The notes: generated by a model from the letters alone, not told the origin. A DNA stretch of 64,000 bases from Numida meleagris (GCF_002078875.1 NC_034410.1:78092143-78156142); one strand, 5' to 3'. Shown: positions 13,801 through 26,195, counted from the stretch's first letter. Made by a program: numbers and translations.

Positions 13801-16800
13801 GAAAATATGATTTGGTTCTGATATCACTTCTTGACACTGTAAGGACAGAAGAGCTATAAAAAGGTCTTCTGTGTGTCACCTCAAGATTGTTGTAGAGGTC
13901 AGAGTATTGTACACCTTTTAACTCACTGAATAAAGGATGAAACTACATGAAACCAATGTGGGATGGAACAATGACTGAATAAACTATCCAATAAATCTGT
14001 AATTTACAAAATCACTTTCAATATTGTGTTCTTCCCATTATAAGGTGAAATGAAAGAACCAGGTAAGGTTTAGGGAGAAACTGTTTAACAGCTGGTGATT
14101 TGGGGCTGAAAAACACTTGTGCTTGCATGCCTTTTTATTTCTGGGTGCACACATATCACTTTTTCCTAGTAATATTGGTCTGAAGTAATACTGATCTGAA
14201 GCGACATTTTCTTACGTTGTTTTGTTCCATAGAAAAAGGAAAAAAAAAGATTTCACACAGTGTATAGTGCAAAAAAAGTCTACATATATCAAATCATGAA
14301 ACAGTATCTCAGACTGTTTTCCAGCAATACTTAATTTGCTCAATGCAAATTTGTAGGTAGTGGAACACCAGGTGAGAGAGCTTTGTTCAGAACTTAAAAG
14401 TTGCCAGAATTGTAGTAGTCAAATTCCTGCTTACAGTCTGAGAGTAGGGATTGACTTTTGGGAATGAAAGGTTGGAGCAGGAAATGACAGGGGATAATCA
14501 GTCTCATTCTTAATTTCTAAAATGTAGAAGATTCTGTCCCTGATGGATACTTAATTTTGTTGCAAAAATGTATTGTTAAAATGTTAAATCTGTCAGAGAA
14601 AGTTTTTTAGAATAGAACAGGCTCCCAGTGTGTACTTATTCTTTATAAAATCCTAATAAAACCTGATATTTAGATTATGTTTTAACAATAGTTACTGCAT
14701 CTAAAAGGTACTGAAACTCAAACAAGAAACAGCATAAATTATTTATAACTACAGATTGCTGTAGGAAGGTGAGCACTAAGAACAGTAACATCCACTCAAA
14801 CTATATAGAGGAAAAGAAGACAGCTTGAAGAGAAAATGCAGCTTTCCATTCTGTGTATGCTCTGATGAATACTCTTTCATAAGGTAATTCATGTAGCTTG
14901 CTTTCCAAACAATGAAACTGTACTGAAGTGCTTGGTCAAAAAGAATGCTTCCCCTCCTATGCTTCTCTCTCATCTCCTTCACAGTGAACTACAGCTATCT
15001 CCTCCGTGTCACCTTCCATTTTCTGTTAGGCTAAGACGCATTTGGGATTTACCATAATACCTCCACACTGAAGCTTCCAGCCTGAAATTTATTAAATCCT
15101 GGGTCTTGTGCTCTAGAATCAATTGGAAACAATTAGCATAGTTAATTTTCAATCATTCCAAATTTGTCAGTACTCGAACAAGCATTTGGTGACATCAGGT
15201 AAAAAGGGGAGATGATAAGAGAACCCTGCCCAGAGAGGGTTCTTTGATAGATATCTACAGGAGGTTAAGTAAGAACAAAATGGATTGACAGAGGTACTCT
15301 TCTTCCCTATTTTTTGTTTGTTTGTTTGTATTATTAAAGGCTATTAAAAAAGCAGAGCCCTATACATTTGCTTATAGTCCCATGTTGGGGATTTTTTTCC
15401 CCGTAAGCTGATGTTCTAAAGATTGAACATCTCCTTGTTACTATGCATTTTTCTTAGCCTATATGTTTACTCTTAACCCTTAGTTCAGAACTCTGCAGCA
15501 TGAAAAGGGACTTAACTGTAAGGGACAGACCAGCCACAATCTTCATTGCTTCTGATGTTACTAATATAGCATTTCAGGATGCATATGCTGGAAGGAAGAA
15601 GAAGGGAAATAGGAAGAGCCTGTGATGTAAAGGCAGCGTTTTTTTTTTAAAAGAGAGGTGTTAGGAAAAGATGACTGAGCAGAACACTGGAAGACTGAAG
15701 GACAGGAGATATGTCTCCTTATATCATTCCCAACCTGTTGTTTTGTTCCAGAATTCTTTCAAAGATGTCCCAAATAATGCTGCATCAGCAACATTTACAC
15801 TCATCTGTCATGTTTTCCAAGAGCAGAAATAGAGACAGATTAGGATTCTTTGATCACTGGGCTCTAACAGAGGTTAGTAAAATTGTTTGGAAGTACTTTT
15901 GCCAAAAAGTTCAATTGAAAAGATGAAGCTCTACATAGAAAGTGAAAAATAAAAGGTTTCTATCTTTTACGTACACTTCTATTCAGTGAAAACTTTCTCA
16001 ACCTTTGTACTAAAGAGAGGTGTCAAGCATATTTTAAGCCAATTTTATTCCTGGTTTGACCGATACCTTGCTTATACTGAATTGCTCATTTCCAGATATA
16101 CTTAATATTTAAAAAGTCTTCTTATGCATATGAGAAAGTGAATGAGAAGCGGCCTAGTTTTCAGAAGCATCAGATATTTGCTACGTATATTCAAATCAAT
16201 GCTTTGGAAGCAGATAATGTGACAGGAGGGTCTTGCCTTGACCAAACTTACATGTGAAACAAAAAACAAATGACTGCCTGGTTGTAAAGACCAGAAACCA
16301 TTCAATTGCTATCATTTAGATGTTTGTGGCAAAAGGTTGTGAGGTCTTCACGTAAAATGGATATATCAGGCTAATCAAACTGCACCAAAAACTAGAAGTA
16401 GCCACCTGCTAGTCCTCTCTTTGATTGCATCTCACAGTTCACTGCTCAGTTAAAATGGAGTCAGAGAACAATATGAGAAAAGGCTTGTATTTATGGCTAG
16501 TCCATTGATCAGTTTGAAGGATGTATGGACAGCTGGCTTCTTGTTCTTGCCACCAAGCAACTTCATCTATGATTATAAAGTATCTAGATGGCTATGATGT
16601 GCTGCTGAGGACTTAAAGAGCTCAATCCTTCATCAAGAAAAAAGCACCTAGAACGGGGTGTTCTCTAACCATGCTGAGTGCTCCCAAAAGCTGAGTATAG
16701 CAAACTGATAGCAACCAGCCTTAGACTGTTCTTAGGAAGGTGAAGGCATAGGTTCCATTTCTGAACCAATTCTTTTGTGCTGAGTTGCATGAATGGATTA

Positions 16801-19020
16801 ATGGATGAATCCCAATTGTGTACCAGCAATCTTTCAGTTCAGCACAGCCAATACAGGAGTGATCCTGCACATTCCTGCCAACAGACTGTATTACAGAGTA
16901 AGGAAGCCCTGTGTTTTGAAGATCCATTTCTTTTATTTGAAAGCTTACTAAGGCCTTCAAGGATACAAATCTTCCTAGTGAATCTAGACTTATTTTACCT
17001 TCCAGAAATGTGCATTTAGAACACCTACAGTCTAATGCTTGTTTCATGAACTCAAGAGGATGAGGTTTTACTAGCATGAAATGTACATGTGTATCGGGTA
17101 TTAAGTATCTCCAGCGCATTTGTTCCAACATGTTCCAATATTCTAATGATTTAGTCTTATCATTAGAATAGAGCACTCACTGAGTGTCTTATATCTTTCT
17201 GATACATTTTATTCGAGCAGGGCCTTGGTTGTGTAAGCTATTTTAATTAACACTTTAAGCTAAGCCTTCACCACCTGCTCTCCTTTAAAATTACAAATGT
17301 AAAAGGAATTGCATTCTCAGTAGTATTAAAATTCAAGATATTAAAGATGTAAATGTGTGCCTTTTTATTCATTCCAAGAGCACTCGATTGCTGTTTTCCT
17401 TTTTACTGTTTTTGTCTCACGTAGGACTCAAAAGACTGAGCATGCTAAATGGTGCCAAAATTCTTTATTGACTGAGCTCTTGGGACTGCATTTGAAATCA
17501 TGGATGACTCACATGAGCTCCTGAATCACAGAAAAGAAATACATACCGTAGCAATATTTTTCTGGGCCAAAAAAATTTTTCAGGAGAATGTCATTGATGT
17601 TTTCTGTATCAAATTCCCCAGATTTATCTGTTGTGGGAAAAAAAGAGTATTCATCATCAACAACAACAACAAAAAACAGAACGCATACCACCTAAAAATT
17701 AAAAAATGTATAACAGAAGTAAAAAATCTTGAAGTTTTGTGGTACTTACCATTATTATTTCCGATCTCCAGGTGCTTGGAAACTTACTTAGTTGTGGTTT
17801 CTACTGTTCTGCATTGAGCTACCAATTTTCAGAGCAACACAATCATCTTTTCTATCAGCATAGTCAGCAGGGAGAATATTCTTAGCTAGCTACCTCAGAA
17901 ATGTCCCAGCAATGTGCCTCCTACAGTACTGAGCAGCCATAAACATGTGTTATCAGATGTATGCCAAAGACAAAGCTGAGATACTAGGACTGTCAGGGAA
18001 AAGTACATTCCGCAGCATTCATCAAAAAAGATTTTATACAGTAAACAAACAAAAAAAAAACTCCTGGTAGTTCATTCCCAGTAAATCAGAACACATGAAA
18101 GAAATGATTCTATCATCAGAGTAGCTTGCTAATGGAAACCTAATGCAGGATTGTGACTACCAGTTAGTCTCTTGGATACACAAAATCAATCTGCAAGACT
18201 ATTCCAGGCTTCTACAACCAAAGAGACTTTCTAGAGATTTTTTTCTGAGGTGTTCAAAAACGCAGACAGATATCTCATTTGCAAATGAAATAATAGACAT
18301 TTTGAATGAAATGAGGTATACTAGTAATTAAATTGCTACTATTTTTAGATGTAAACAAAAAATGCTATGTTATAAAATATTCAACAGCTGTTAAATAGGA
18401 ACATTAGACTTACAGAGGTTTTGGCTTGTCCAGAATTACTCTGCTTTGTTCCCAAACACAAAAGAAACAGAAACCATAATTCTAAAATGAATTCAGAAGG
18501 AAAATTATTCAACTGATATATTAATCTTCTATTTACAGCTCATAATCTCACAATTTTCTTCATTCTTTTAGTATTTCATATTTACATTGACTTTATTCTC
18601 TATTTCTTCTTAGTTAAATACTCTTAATACATTAATGTTACTAGTGGACTCACAGAATTATTTCAACTTCTTTATTGGCCACATTTCCATTACAATTTGT
18701 AATTCCTGACATAATTACCTTCCATTTATCAAACTAAAAATGAGACGTATCTAATACCAGTAATAATTTAGGTATGATTTATTACTTCTTCATTCACAGC
18801 AAGTGATTTCTAGTCTGTTACTCTTCTTTTTTTTTCAGTGTGCTACACTGTGTAGCACAATATGTAATGTCATTCCAAATATCCAAATGTCATTTCCAAA
18901 TAAGAGGTAAAGACACTATTATTTCCAATTTTCTGCCTTGTAACTTGAGGATCTCCCTCACATGAGTACAAAATGTTGCCCATCATTCACCTGTCCCCTC
19001 AGGTTATGACAGGAGAGAAG
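10869..19020. other. Long intergenic stretch, no gene recognised
   Basis: About 8 kb of AT-rich DNA with poly-A and poly-T runs. The longest open frames (151 codons on the minus strand at 16721-17176 and 105 codons on the plus strand at 17500-17817) have no domain, membrane segment or repeat I recognise and no convincing exon structure. A perfect 9-bp inverted repeat lies at 18839-18859, and a (TGTT)n-like run at about 15316-15331. Confidence 0.5.
18839..18859. repeat. Perfect 9-bp inverted repeat, 3-bp loop
   Basis: Arms tgtgctaca and tgtagcaca flank ctg. It could form a small hairpin. No associated gene or terminator context. Confidence 0.85.
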
Positions 19021-19420
19021 ACTGAGAGAAGTTCATAAAATAATACATGCAAGTAGGGACCTCTGGATGTCATCTGCTCCAGTGTATTCCTCCATTACCA
19101 GTATTTGGGCTGGATTAGTTCAGATCAAGTTGCTCAAGATCTTGTCCAGTTGTGTTCTGAATATTTGTAAAACTGGAAACTCCACAACACCTTTGGACAA
19201 CCTGTTTCAATGTGTGTTTATGCTTGACAGATGAGGCTGACCAAGCTATGTAGTCTGACCAGCACTATGGACAGAAGGTCCTTCTGTAGAACTCCAGTTT
19301 GGTGTAAAGGACCTTTACAATGCCTCAAATGGATGCAAATTTCATAAAATACAAGTTCTAATCTTTCATACTTTGTCATATATATCCTCCTTATTCCTTC
19401 AAGTCAAGGCAGGAACTGCA
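19021..19420 (-). mobile_element. Old CR1 LINE 3' fragment, antisense
   Basis: Antisense of the CR1 3' part: 'agggacctctggatgtcatc' then 'tgctccag', 'gttgctcaagatcttgtcca' and 'ggaaactccacaacaccttt'. Heavily diverged, with deletions. Confidence 0.75.
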
Positions 19421-21393
19421 CTGTGTAAGTAAAGGCAACAAGATTTACATGTCTACTCAGCATCTCAGCACAGCCATTTTCTTAGCTATTCTCCTCAAAT
19501 CAAAACCATGCTGATACATTAGAGACTACTTTTAATCAAGTCTGTAGGACCATATGAAAAAGGACACATTTTTATTTTGAGTTAGTGTAACCATATCATT
19601 GAAGAATTTCTGAAAACCTCTAAATTGCGAGTCACCACGGAGAACGGAGAATTTACTGGCATCATTTTGTTCTCCAGTTTTTATATCAGAATGCTATTTT
19701 AGAAGTAGATCATTTAACAGTGTGTTTTTTTTTCCTGCAGGGTTTTTGTTGTTTGTTTGTTTTTCTGGCTTTTTTTTTTTTTTTTAAATAAAACTTGAGT
19801 TTTCCCGAGAGTACATGAGTGCTTTAAAGATAATACAGGTTTGCTGTATACTTAGCTCTTTAATGCTACTAAATGATAGGTTCCGTACTCTGAAGAATAG
19901 TCAGCCTATGGATTGAAGTTCTAGTGACATTAGACTACTGCTCTAGGAATTTGGATTTAGAGGTAATAGCATTATGAATGCAGAATCTTTCTCCCTAAAT
20001 AACATTTAACACCAGAGATGGTGCAAAGGTCCAATGCATTTGTCCATTCTAAATCAAAGTTCTCGTCTGAATACAGGCATCTAACAACTACGAACAGGAT
20101 TCATAATTCTCTTTTCTCAAGAGGGATTGCTAAAATTGCCAGCATTGCTTCAGAGCACCTTTTTTTCATAGCAGAAGTTACAGCATTCACTTAGAATTGT
20201 TCTGAAACAAAGATGCTAACACATGTCTGAACGCTTGGGTTTTACTAGCCTGAGCCATTTGCCCAGTGGTGAGACTTTTGGATTCTGATTTCTCCTAAAT
20301 TTGCCATTCCTGGGATTGTTGACCTGAGAGCTATCTAACATAGAACTGTTCTATGGATCTACAGAGGGTTATTCTTCCTTGTACTCCTGTTGGCTCCATG
20401 AATTTGGCATTATATTCTGGTAATTAAATACATATAATTATACATATATGTAATTAGAATATACCTCCACCCAGCAGCCATGAGACTTCCACGGGCAAAA
20501 CAAACCCTTTGAATTCCTGACAAAAGTTCAAGCTACTGGGTTTGTGACAGTAAAATAGACACTGGTACCACTGTCTAAGGGAAATCTAGACATCACGTGA
20601 GTCTCTGCTGCTGTTCCGGATGATTTCAGTGGCTTAACTCAGCCAGGAGATATTTGAGCAGATGCAGAACTTTAGCTGTAGCATATATTGAACCTGCAAG
20701 TTATCAGGGAGGTTACTACTGAATTTCACATAGTTCCAAGTTCAGTTAGCTACTGAGTAGATGTTTTCTCATTTGTAATTTGAAGATTGGCACCTGAGAT
20801 TTATCCCTATATTATACCTGGGACTGACCACCTTTCCTGTATATTGTCATAACTCCAACTACCACTGAAGTTGAAGATAGGTGCCTTTTTCTTATGGTGA
20901 AATTCAATTATAGTAGTTCTGATGTTCAGTAGACCAAACATGAGAGAAAGGCAGAAAAGGCTTTTTATGGTTTCATTTTGCCCATGCTTACTCCTACTGA
21001 AAGTTATGACTCAGTTGGGAGAAGAGGAGGCCAATATGTAGCATTGAATGATTCATTACAAGTATTTCAGAACTCTGCAGTGGTTATCATTAAAAATTTT
21101 ATAAATGTCTTTTCCTGGAGAGAATCTGATGGTTCAGCTCTTCCAATGTAGGTTGACTCAACTTCCCCCCAACCCCCCCCAAAGAAAGATGGGCAACAGT
21201 AACTTCACGCAAGGTTTTGTCTTCCAAATTTCTACATTCCTGTGAGACAATCTCAAGAATATTTGGATTTATTACTATTCTCTAAGTTTTGAACTGGCAA
21301 ACAGAATATATCTTCAAGGGGAACTGGGCAGTTGCTTATTATTCAAAGACCTGAAAAGTTCTTGAGAACTAAGAGAAGTTAACATTTATTTTT
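19421..21393. other. Intergenic, no gene recognised
   Basis: AT-rich, with a T-rich run at about 19735-19790 and a TA-rich palindromic patch near 20430-20460. No coding signal recognised. Confidence 0.5.
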
Positions 21394-21545
21394 TTACTAG
21401 ACTAACTTGCACAGATGAGCTTCTGTCTAAAAAGTACACAGGCAGCTTTACATTCACAGCTTTGTAATCCTTCACGCAAGCTACCCTGGCAGTATTTTCC
21501 CTTATTTTTCTCATGCTATTGCTCTCCACAGACTTCGTAATATTT
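21394..21545 (+). repeat. Diverged duplicated block, copy A
   Basis: Matches 23446-23585 in the same orientation, by eye roughly three quarters identical over about 135 bp. Shared words include gctttacattca, ccttcac.caagc, ctggcagta.ttt and 'cttatttttct'. It lies just upstream of the LTR fragment at 21612. I do not recognise the family; it could be part of an old LTR element or of a local duplication. Confidence 0.6.
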
Positions 21546-21611
21546 TCACAAACGCAGACCATGTTTCCAGAGGAAACTTCAGCTGTCAGGATCAGAAGAT
21601 AAGTCAACTGT

Positions 21612-21955
21612 TGCCACGGATTTGTGATTTTTTGTTGTCAGTGTTCCACATCATAGCATCATGTAAAGCACTGGCAGTTAAAGAGTTAATGTCCTGATTT
21701 CTGGGGACTACCTTTTTTGGGTGCTTGGTTCTCAGAGGGGGAGGAGAAGAGCTGCACTCCCCAGGGGTCTTTGTGTCTGGAGGGGGCTGGTGAAGCCACC
21801 TGGCAGACTGGGAGGTCTCTTCATATGTGGCAGAGAAACACGTGGTCCCCTGCATCTTACGGAGTAAGAATCTCAGCTTCAAACTCTCTCTGTTCTGATT
21901 TATTGGCCCCAATTTCGATATCATATTTAGTAAATTAAAGTTCCTTTCACCCTAA
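21612..21955 (+). mobile_element. ERV LTR fragment, related to the solo LTR at 57.5 kb
   Basis: The left end (tgccacggatttgtgatttt, then 'ttccacatcatagcatcatg') aligns with the start of the intact LTR at 57497 (tgtcatggttttgtgatttt, then 'ttccacatcataacatcatg'). The right part 'gatatcatatttagtaaatt' aligns with 'gatatcttatttagtaaatt' of that LTR. The middle is different and shorter. No convincing target-site duplication and no internal retroviral region directly attached, so this is an old, partial LTR of the same group. Confidence 0.65.
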
Positions 21956-22959
21956 CGTTTGGGGTGAAAAAATAACGATGATATAAGGAACCATATCCAT
22001 ACCAGTCTCAATTTTTGACTTCCCCTTGTTATTGCTCCATGTCTCTGAGGCACAGGTAAATAAACATGCAGCTCAGTATGAAGTGAGCCAAACCCTCTGC
22101 AACAGCTGTGCTGTCAAGACTGAGAGTGACTAAGGAAAAATCACCTTATGAATTAGTGAACTGATTATGGTAGTTCAATTAATCCATTGCTAATCTACTG
22201 ACATCAACCACCTGCATGTGTTTATTCTTATGAATTTTGATGAAAAGTAATTTTCAGAAAAGTACTTAGGGACAAGGAGTACTCACAAGAAAAAATAAGC
22301 AACTCTTTTAGTCTACTCAAGATTGAGGACAGCTGCATGTCTTCAGCATGTTACAGCAAAAATGGCATACAGATGCTGTTGGATGGAACTAGCACATGCT
22401 TCCAAAATTGCAAAGATGGGAAAAAGGCAGGAAAGCTCCTGCCTTTCTTGAAAACAAGCCAAAGCGTGTTTTCATTAAAACTGTTCACACAGTACTGTAG
22501 GCCAAGCACTCCAATTGAGTAAGGCTCACCATATCATAAAAGAGCCACACAAACATTCAGGCAAATGCGGCTTGTTCCTTGAGAATCCCCTCAGTTTCAA
22601 AAATGAATTTGTGATGCACAATGGTCATCCTCTGTGGCAGTCATCTGTGGTACGGGCGTTTTTTTCAGCAGAGTAGGGGACTGTGATACGAACACATTGA
22701 AACATGGTGACCACTTAGCAAAATGGCTGGGCTGAGGCTGAAACAGATTGGGAGGGCCACAGCCTTCCCAGGCAGATGACCGCATCTAAACAGAGATCCT
22801 GTGGAGCAAAATAGCAGTCCACACCTTCAGTTGCAGGGAACTTCAGCATCTGGAATTTTCCAAGGGGCGTAGAGCAGAGAGGAATGTCATGGGTGCATGT
22901 ATGCCCAGCTCAGTGAATTCTTTGGGCAAGTGGCCATGTTGTGAGCAGAAATCACCAGG
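21956..22959. other. No gene recognised
   Basis: Mixed-composition DNA between the LTR fragment and the duplicated block. Short open frames on both strands show no recognisable domain. I looked for a second copy of the SUN-gene membrane-anchor exon here, because the flanking block is duplicated next to that exon at 30.3 kb, and found none. Confidence 0.5.
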
Positions 22960-23160
22960 CAGTGTAGTATTTGGGAATGCACAGTATTGTGCAGTGACAT
23001 GGGCATACCAACAACCCTGCCGTAAGTCCCTGTAAGTTGAAGGTAAGCAATCTCCCTTCGGCTAAACGCTTCTTTAGAGGAGCTCTGCCCCTTGTCCATG
23101 ATCACTTGTTACATCTCCTGCCCCAGTCAGACTTCTATGACACAATGCCCTGAGCTTCTC
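22960..23160 (+). repeat. Duplicated block, copy A (partner at 30455-30645)
   Basis: The core from 23046 to 23153 is clearly related to 30546-30645 in the same orientation. Both carry 'gcttcttt.gaggagctctg', 'cccttgtcca', 'cacttgttac' and 'gtcagacttctatgacacaa'. Similarity weakens upstream. In the partner copy the block lies between SUN-like N-terminal exons and retroviral gag; here it is followed by a CR1 fragment. Identity unknown: a repeat family or a local duplication. Confidence 0.65.
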
Positions 23161-23174
23161 CGTTTTCCCATTCT

Positions 23175-23445
23175 CCTCTCCCAGCTTTTCTTTCTGATTG
23201 CTATAGCTATACAGGGCAGCAAACTGGCTAGGCTGATTAGCAGAGCTTTAAACTAGATTTGATGGGGGAATGGGATGCACTTCTGAGTGACAGAGGAACT
23301 CTGTCACTTTAGGAAGCAACAGGGGAAAACCTCAGAAGTGTCACAAAGGATTTAGGGAGGGCTCTTCTAAGAAGGCAGTGTGGCTAATAGCCCAGCTGAA
23401 GTGCCTCTACACCAATGCACACAGCATGGGAGATAAGCTTTTCTT
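23175..23445 (+). mobile_element. CR1 LINE 5'-region fragment
   Basis: Contains 'ggctgattagcagagcttta' plus 'aactagatttga' and, further on, 'gaagtgcctctacaccaatg' plus 'cacacagcatggg'. In CR1 these mark the end of ORF1 and the start of the endonuclease ('CLYTNAHSMG'). The rest of ORF2 is missing, so this is a 5'-part fragment, unlike the usual 5'-truncated copies. Confidence 0.7.
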
Positions 23446-23585
23446 TATTAGACTAAATTGAATACATGACTTACTGTCTGCAAGTACATAGACTGCTTTA
23501 CATTCAGAGCTTCATAAACCTTCACTCAAGCAGTTCTGGCAGTACTTTCCTTATTTTTCTAATGTTCTTGCTCATGCTGCTATGC
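23446..23585 (+). repeat. Diverged duplicated block, copy B
   Basis: Partner of 21394-21545, about 2.05 kb away in direct orientation. It directly follows the CR1 fragment. Confidence 0.6.
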
Positions 23586-24894
23586 CCACGGTATTGCACC
23601 TTAAAATCCCGATAATGTTGTTTTATCTCATGGACAATGGTGGCTGCCAGTGTGAGAATTATATGTTTTTCCTCCTTTTCCTACCCCTTGATTGTAGCAT
23701 TGTCTCACTCCAAAATATAGACACTTGTCTTTCTGTCTCGCATTGGATGCATATAGAGAGACGTCTGGCCAATGTCTCACACCCATAAGGATTCTTATGC
23801 TAATTGCCTCATGGCTTCTGCTGGAACAATGAAGTTGCATCATTATCAGACCCACTCCTGATGATAGGCATGTAGCCAAAATCTAGGTTGTACTGGTAGT
23901 TCACTCGTATGGTTTAGTTGTATAAAAACAGCTAGAAGTGCTGTTGCAGAGGTACCAAATCATGCTTCCCTCCTAGTAATGTTCAGTAAAGCTGAACTGT
24001 TCCACTTTTGCAATGAGCAACATGAAGACAAATAGGCGCATGGTAACTGACTCAGGAGCGAGCAATCACTTCCTGGCATAAACCCCAACGACTACGTAGA
24101 CTATTTTCTTAAAAAGAAATGCCTGTTCAAAACAATTTGATAAATTATTTCATTTTGATAGGGAAAAATAAGTAGCAATGAATACTGATGTTTTCATTCT
24201 CCTGACTATGTAAAAAGATGTATTATAAAAAAGAGAAGCACATTAATGGCTTAAGCTACCATAGGGAAAAACAAAACAAACAAAACTCATGTATTGTAAA
24301 TGAAGAGTTTGGCTATGAAGACTTTCGACTATAATTGTCTGTAGTGTTTCTACTGAGATGAAGTATGTTGATTAGCATATGAATAACTCTCTAATTTTTT
24401 TGGTAGAAAAAAAAAGTAGAAATTATATACCTTTTTACCATACAAGATGTCTGTGATTGCGACTTCTAAAGCTGGAAGAAAATAGAAAAGAGACCTTTCT
24501 TAATCATTCCTTGATGTTAATACAAAGGCAACAGGAGAAGCAGTTGAAACAAACCATTTAAGTTAATACACACTTGGCAAACAAAAAGCAGTGTAATTAT
24601 ATGACTTCAGTCTCTCAGAGGAAAGAGATGTTTTTGTTCAGTGACTGCTGATATCTTGTAAAATGCCCAACATAAAAATAGAAAATGAAGTTAAAACATA
24701 CAAATCTCTTCAATTTGTCTCATCTTTCTTCCATGCACCACTAAATCATTATGATTAATGTCATGGGAATTTACAGAGAAGAAAGTAAAGTGCCATCATA
24801 GTTTGACAAAACTAGAGATATGTTTCCTTTCATTGCCAACATACAATGGCTATTTTCGTAGTTCTATTACATAGTTCTCTGTCCTGTTACAGGC
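23586..24894. other. No gene recognised
   Basis: The minus-strand open frame at 23628-23879 could be further retroviral debris continuous with the antisense pol remnant downstream, but I see no diagnostic motif. The remainder is AT-rich spacer. Confidence 0.45.
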
Positions 24895-25560
24895 ACAGTG
24901 GTCTTACGTGCTATTCCTGAAGGCTCTGGTTTATGAGCAGGAACAGGCTTAAGAAGCGCCTTGTTGAAAGTGGAATGCTGGTCCTCAGCACTCTGTCATA
25001 TAGATGTGGCATATATGTCACAACAGTGACCTCCTGTGGTAATTTTACTGCTTCATGTTCTCTTGAGTAAAGCAGGACTGTTTCAAATCTGTGGCAAATG
25101 TACAGCAGTGTCCCAGCCAGGCAGAAGCAAATCTCTCCCTATCCATATCCAATATTGGGATCACAAAAAAACGTATCCTTCACATCTATTGTTGCCATGT
25201 ATGGAAAGGCATTATAATTAAGAGAATTGACCATTACCACACTGGGAGCCTTTTGGTGTCAGCACAGGGCTCTGAAATTTACTGATACTTGCCAATTGCC
25301 ATTTGGTTTATCTAATGGCCATTCTGGAGAATTGTAGGGGTAACAATTGTAGGGGTAACAATTGGACTTGACAACATTTCTTGCACTTCCAGCTGATTTT
25401 CAAAGGCAGTAAGAGGATGGATGGCATCAGAAGGTAACTTGTATCATGGAGGCAGATATCCAAGTTCTTACCTACCATCAACAGCTTGACTGCTCTGCTG
25501 ACAGGGGATGTTGCAAAGTACCAATCATTACCTGCAACCATCATCTCGGGACTTAGAATC
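24895..25560 (-). pseudogene. Degenerate antisense retroviral pol (RT) remnant
   Basis: On the minus strand, around 25135-25205, the broken frames contain 'TIDVKDTF' followed after a frameshift by 'DRERFASAW'. These resemble the retroviral RT block that ends with the first catalytic aspartate and the following 'FAF.W' block. Stops and frameshifts are frequent. It is oriented opposite to the ERVL-like provirus at 30.65-34.2 kb, so it is a separate insertion. The RT reading rests on short motifs only. Confidence 0.45.
25331..25364. repeat. 15-bp tandem duplication
   Basis: The unit attgtaggggtaaca occurs twice in a row without mismatch, followed by a partial third unit. It lies inside the antisense pol remnant and looks like a simple slippage duplication. 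Confidence 0.9.
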
Positions 25561-26112
25561 ATAGAATATCCTGAGTTGGAAGGGACCCATAAGGATCATT
25601 GAGTCCAACTCCTGTCTCACACAGGACCATCGAAAAATCAGACCATATGACTGAGAGCGTTTATCCAGCTGCTTCTTGAACTCTGTAAGGTTGGTGCGGT
25701 GACCAGTGGCCTGTGAAATGTGTTCCAGTGGCCAGTCACCCTCAGTTTAAGAATCTTTTCCTAACCCCCAAACCTGACCCTCCCCTGAAGCAGCTCCACA
25801 CCATCCCTTCGGGACCTGTAGCTGTCACAAGAGAGCAAAGCTCAGTGCTGCTCCTCTGCTCCCCTTGTGAGGAGCTGCAGGTGTCTACGAGGCCTCCCTC
25901 AGCCTCCTCTGCTCTGGGCCGAACAAACCAAGGGACCTCAGCTGCTCCTCATATGTCTTCCTCTCAGACTCTTCACTATTTTGTAGCCCTCCTTTGGACA
26001 TGTTCTCATAGCTTTATGTCCTTTTTATACTGTGGTGCTCAAAAGTGCACACAGTACTCAAAGTGAGGCTACATCAGTGCAGCGTGGAGTGACTGGACTT
26101 CCTTTGACTGGC
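25561..26112 (-). mobile_element. CR1 LINE 3' part, antisense
   Basis: Begins with 'atagaatatcctgagttgga', then 'agggacccataaggatcatt' and 'gagtccaact', the antisense CR1 3' end. It continues through the antisense of the C-terminal RT region ('ctcagctgctcctcatatgt', 'ctttggacatgttctcatag'). The 117-codon plus-strand frame at 25713-26066 is a shadow of this repeat. Confidence 0.88.
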
Positions 26113-26117
26113 TGGCA

Positions 26118-26195
26118 ATCATAGAATCATAGAATCATCAAGGTTGGAAAAGATCTCTAAAGTCATCTAGTCCAACCATCCACCTGTAGGGGAAA
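26118..26195 (-). mobile_element. CR1 LINE 3' tip, antisense
   Basis: 'aatcatagaatcatagaatc' followed by 'atcaaggttggaaaagatct' and 'catctagtccaaccatc' is the antisense terminal repeat and 3' tip of a second CR1. It lies a few bases beyond the previous CR1. Confidence 0.85.

Noticed and set aside
25713..26066. 117-codon plus-strand open frame
   Set aside because: It runs antisense to a CR1 3' fragment.
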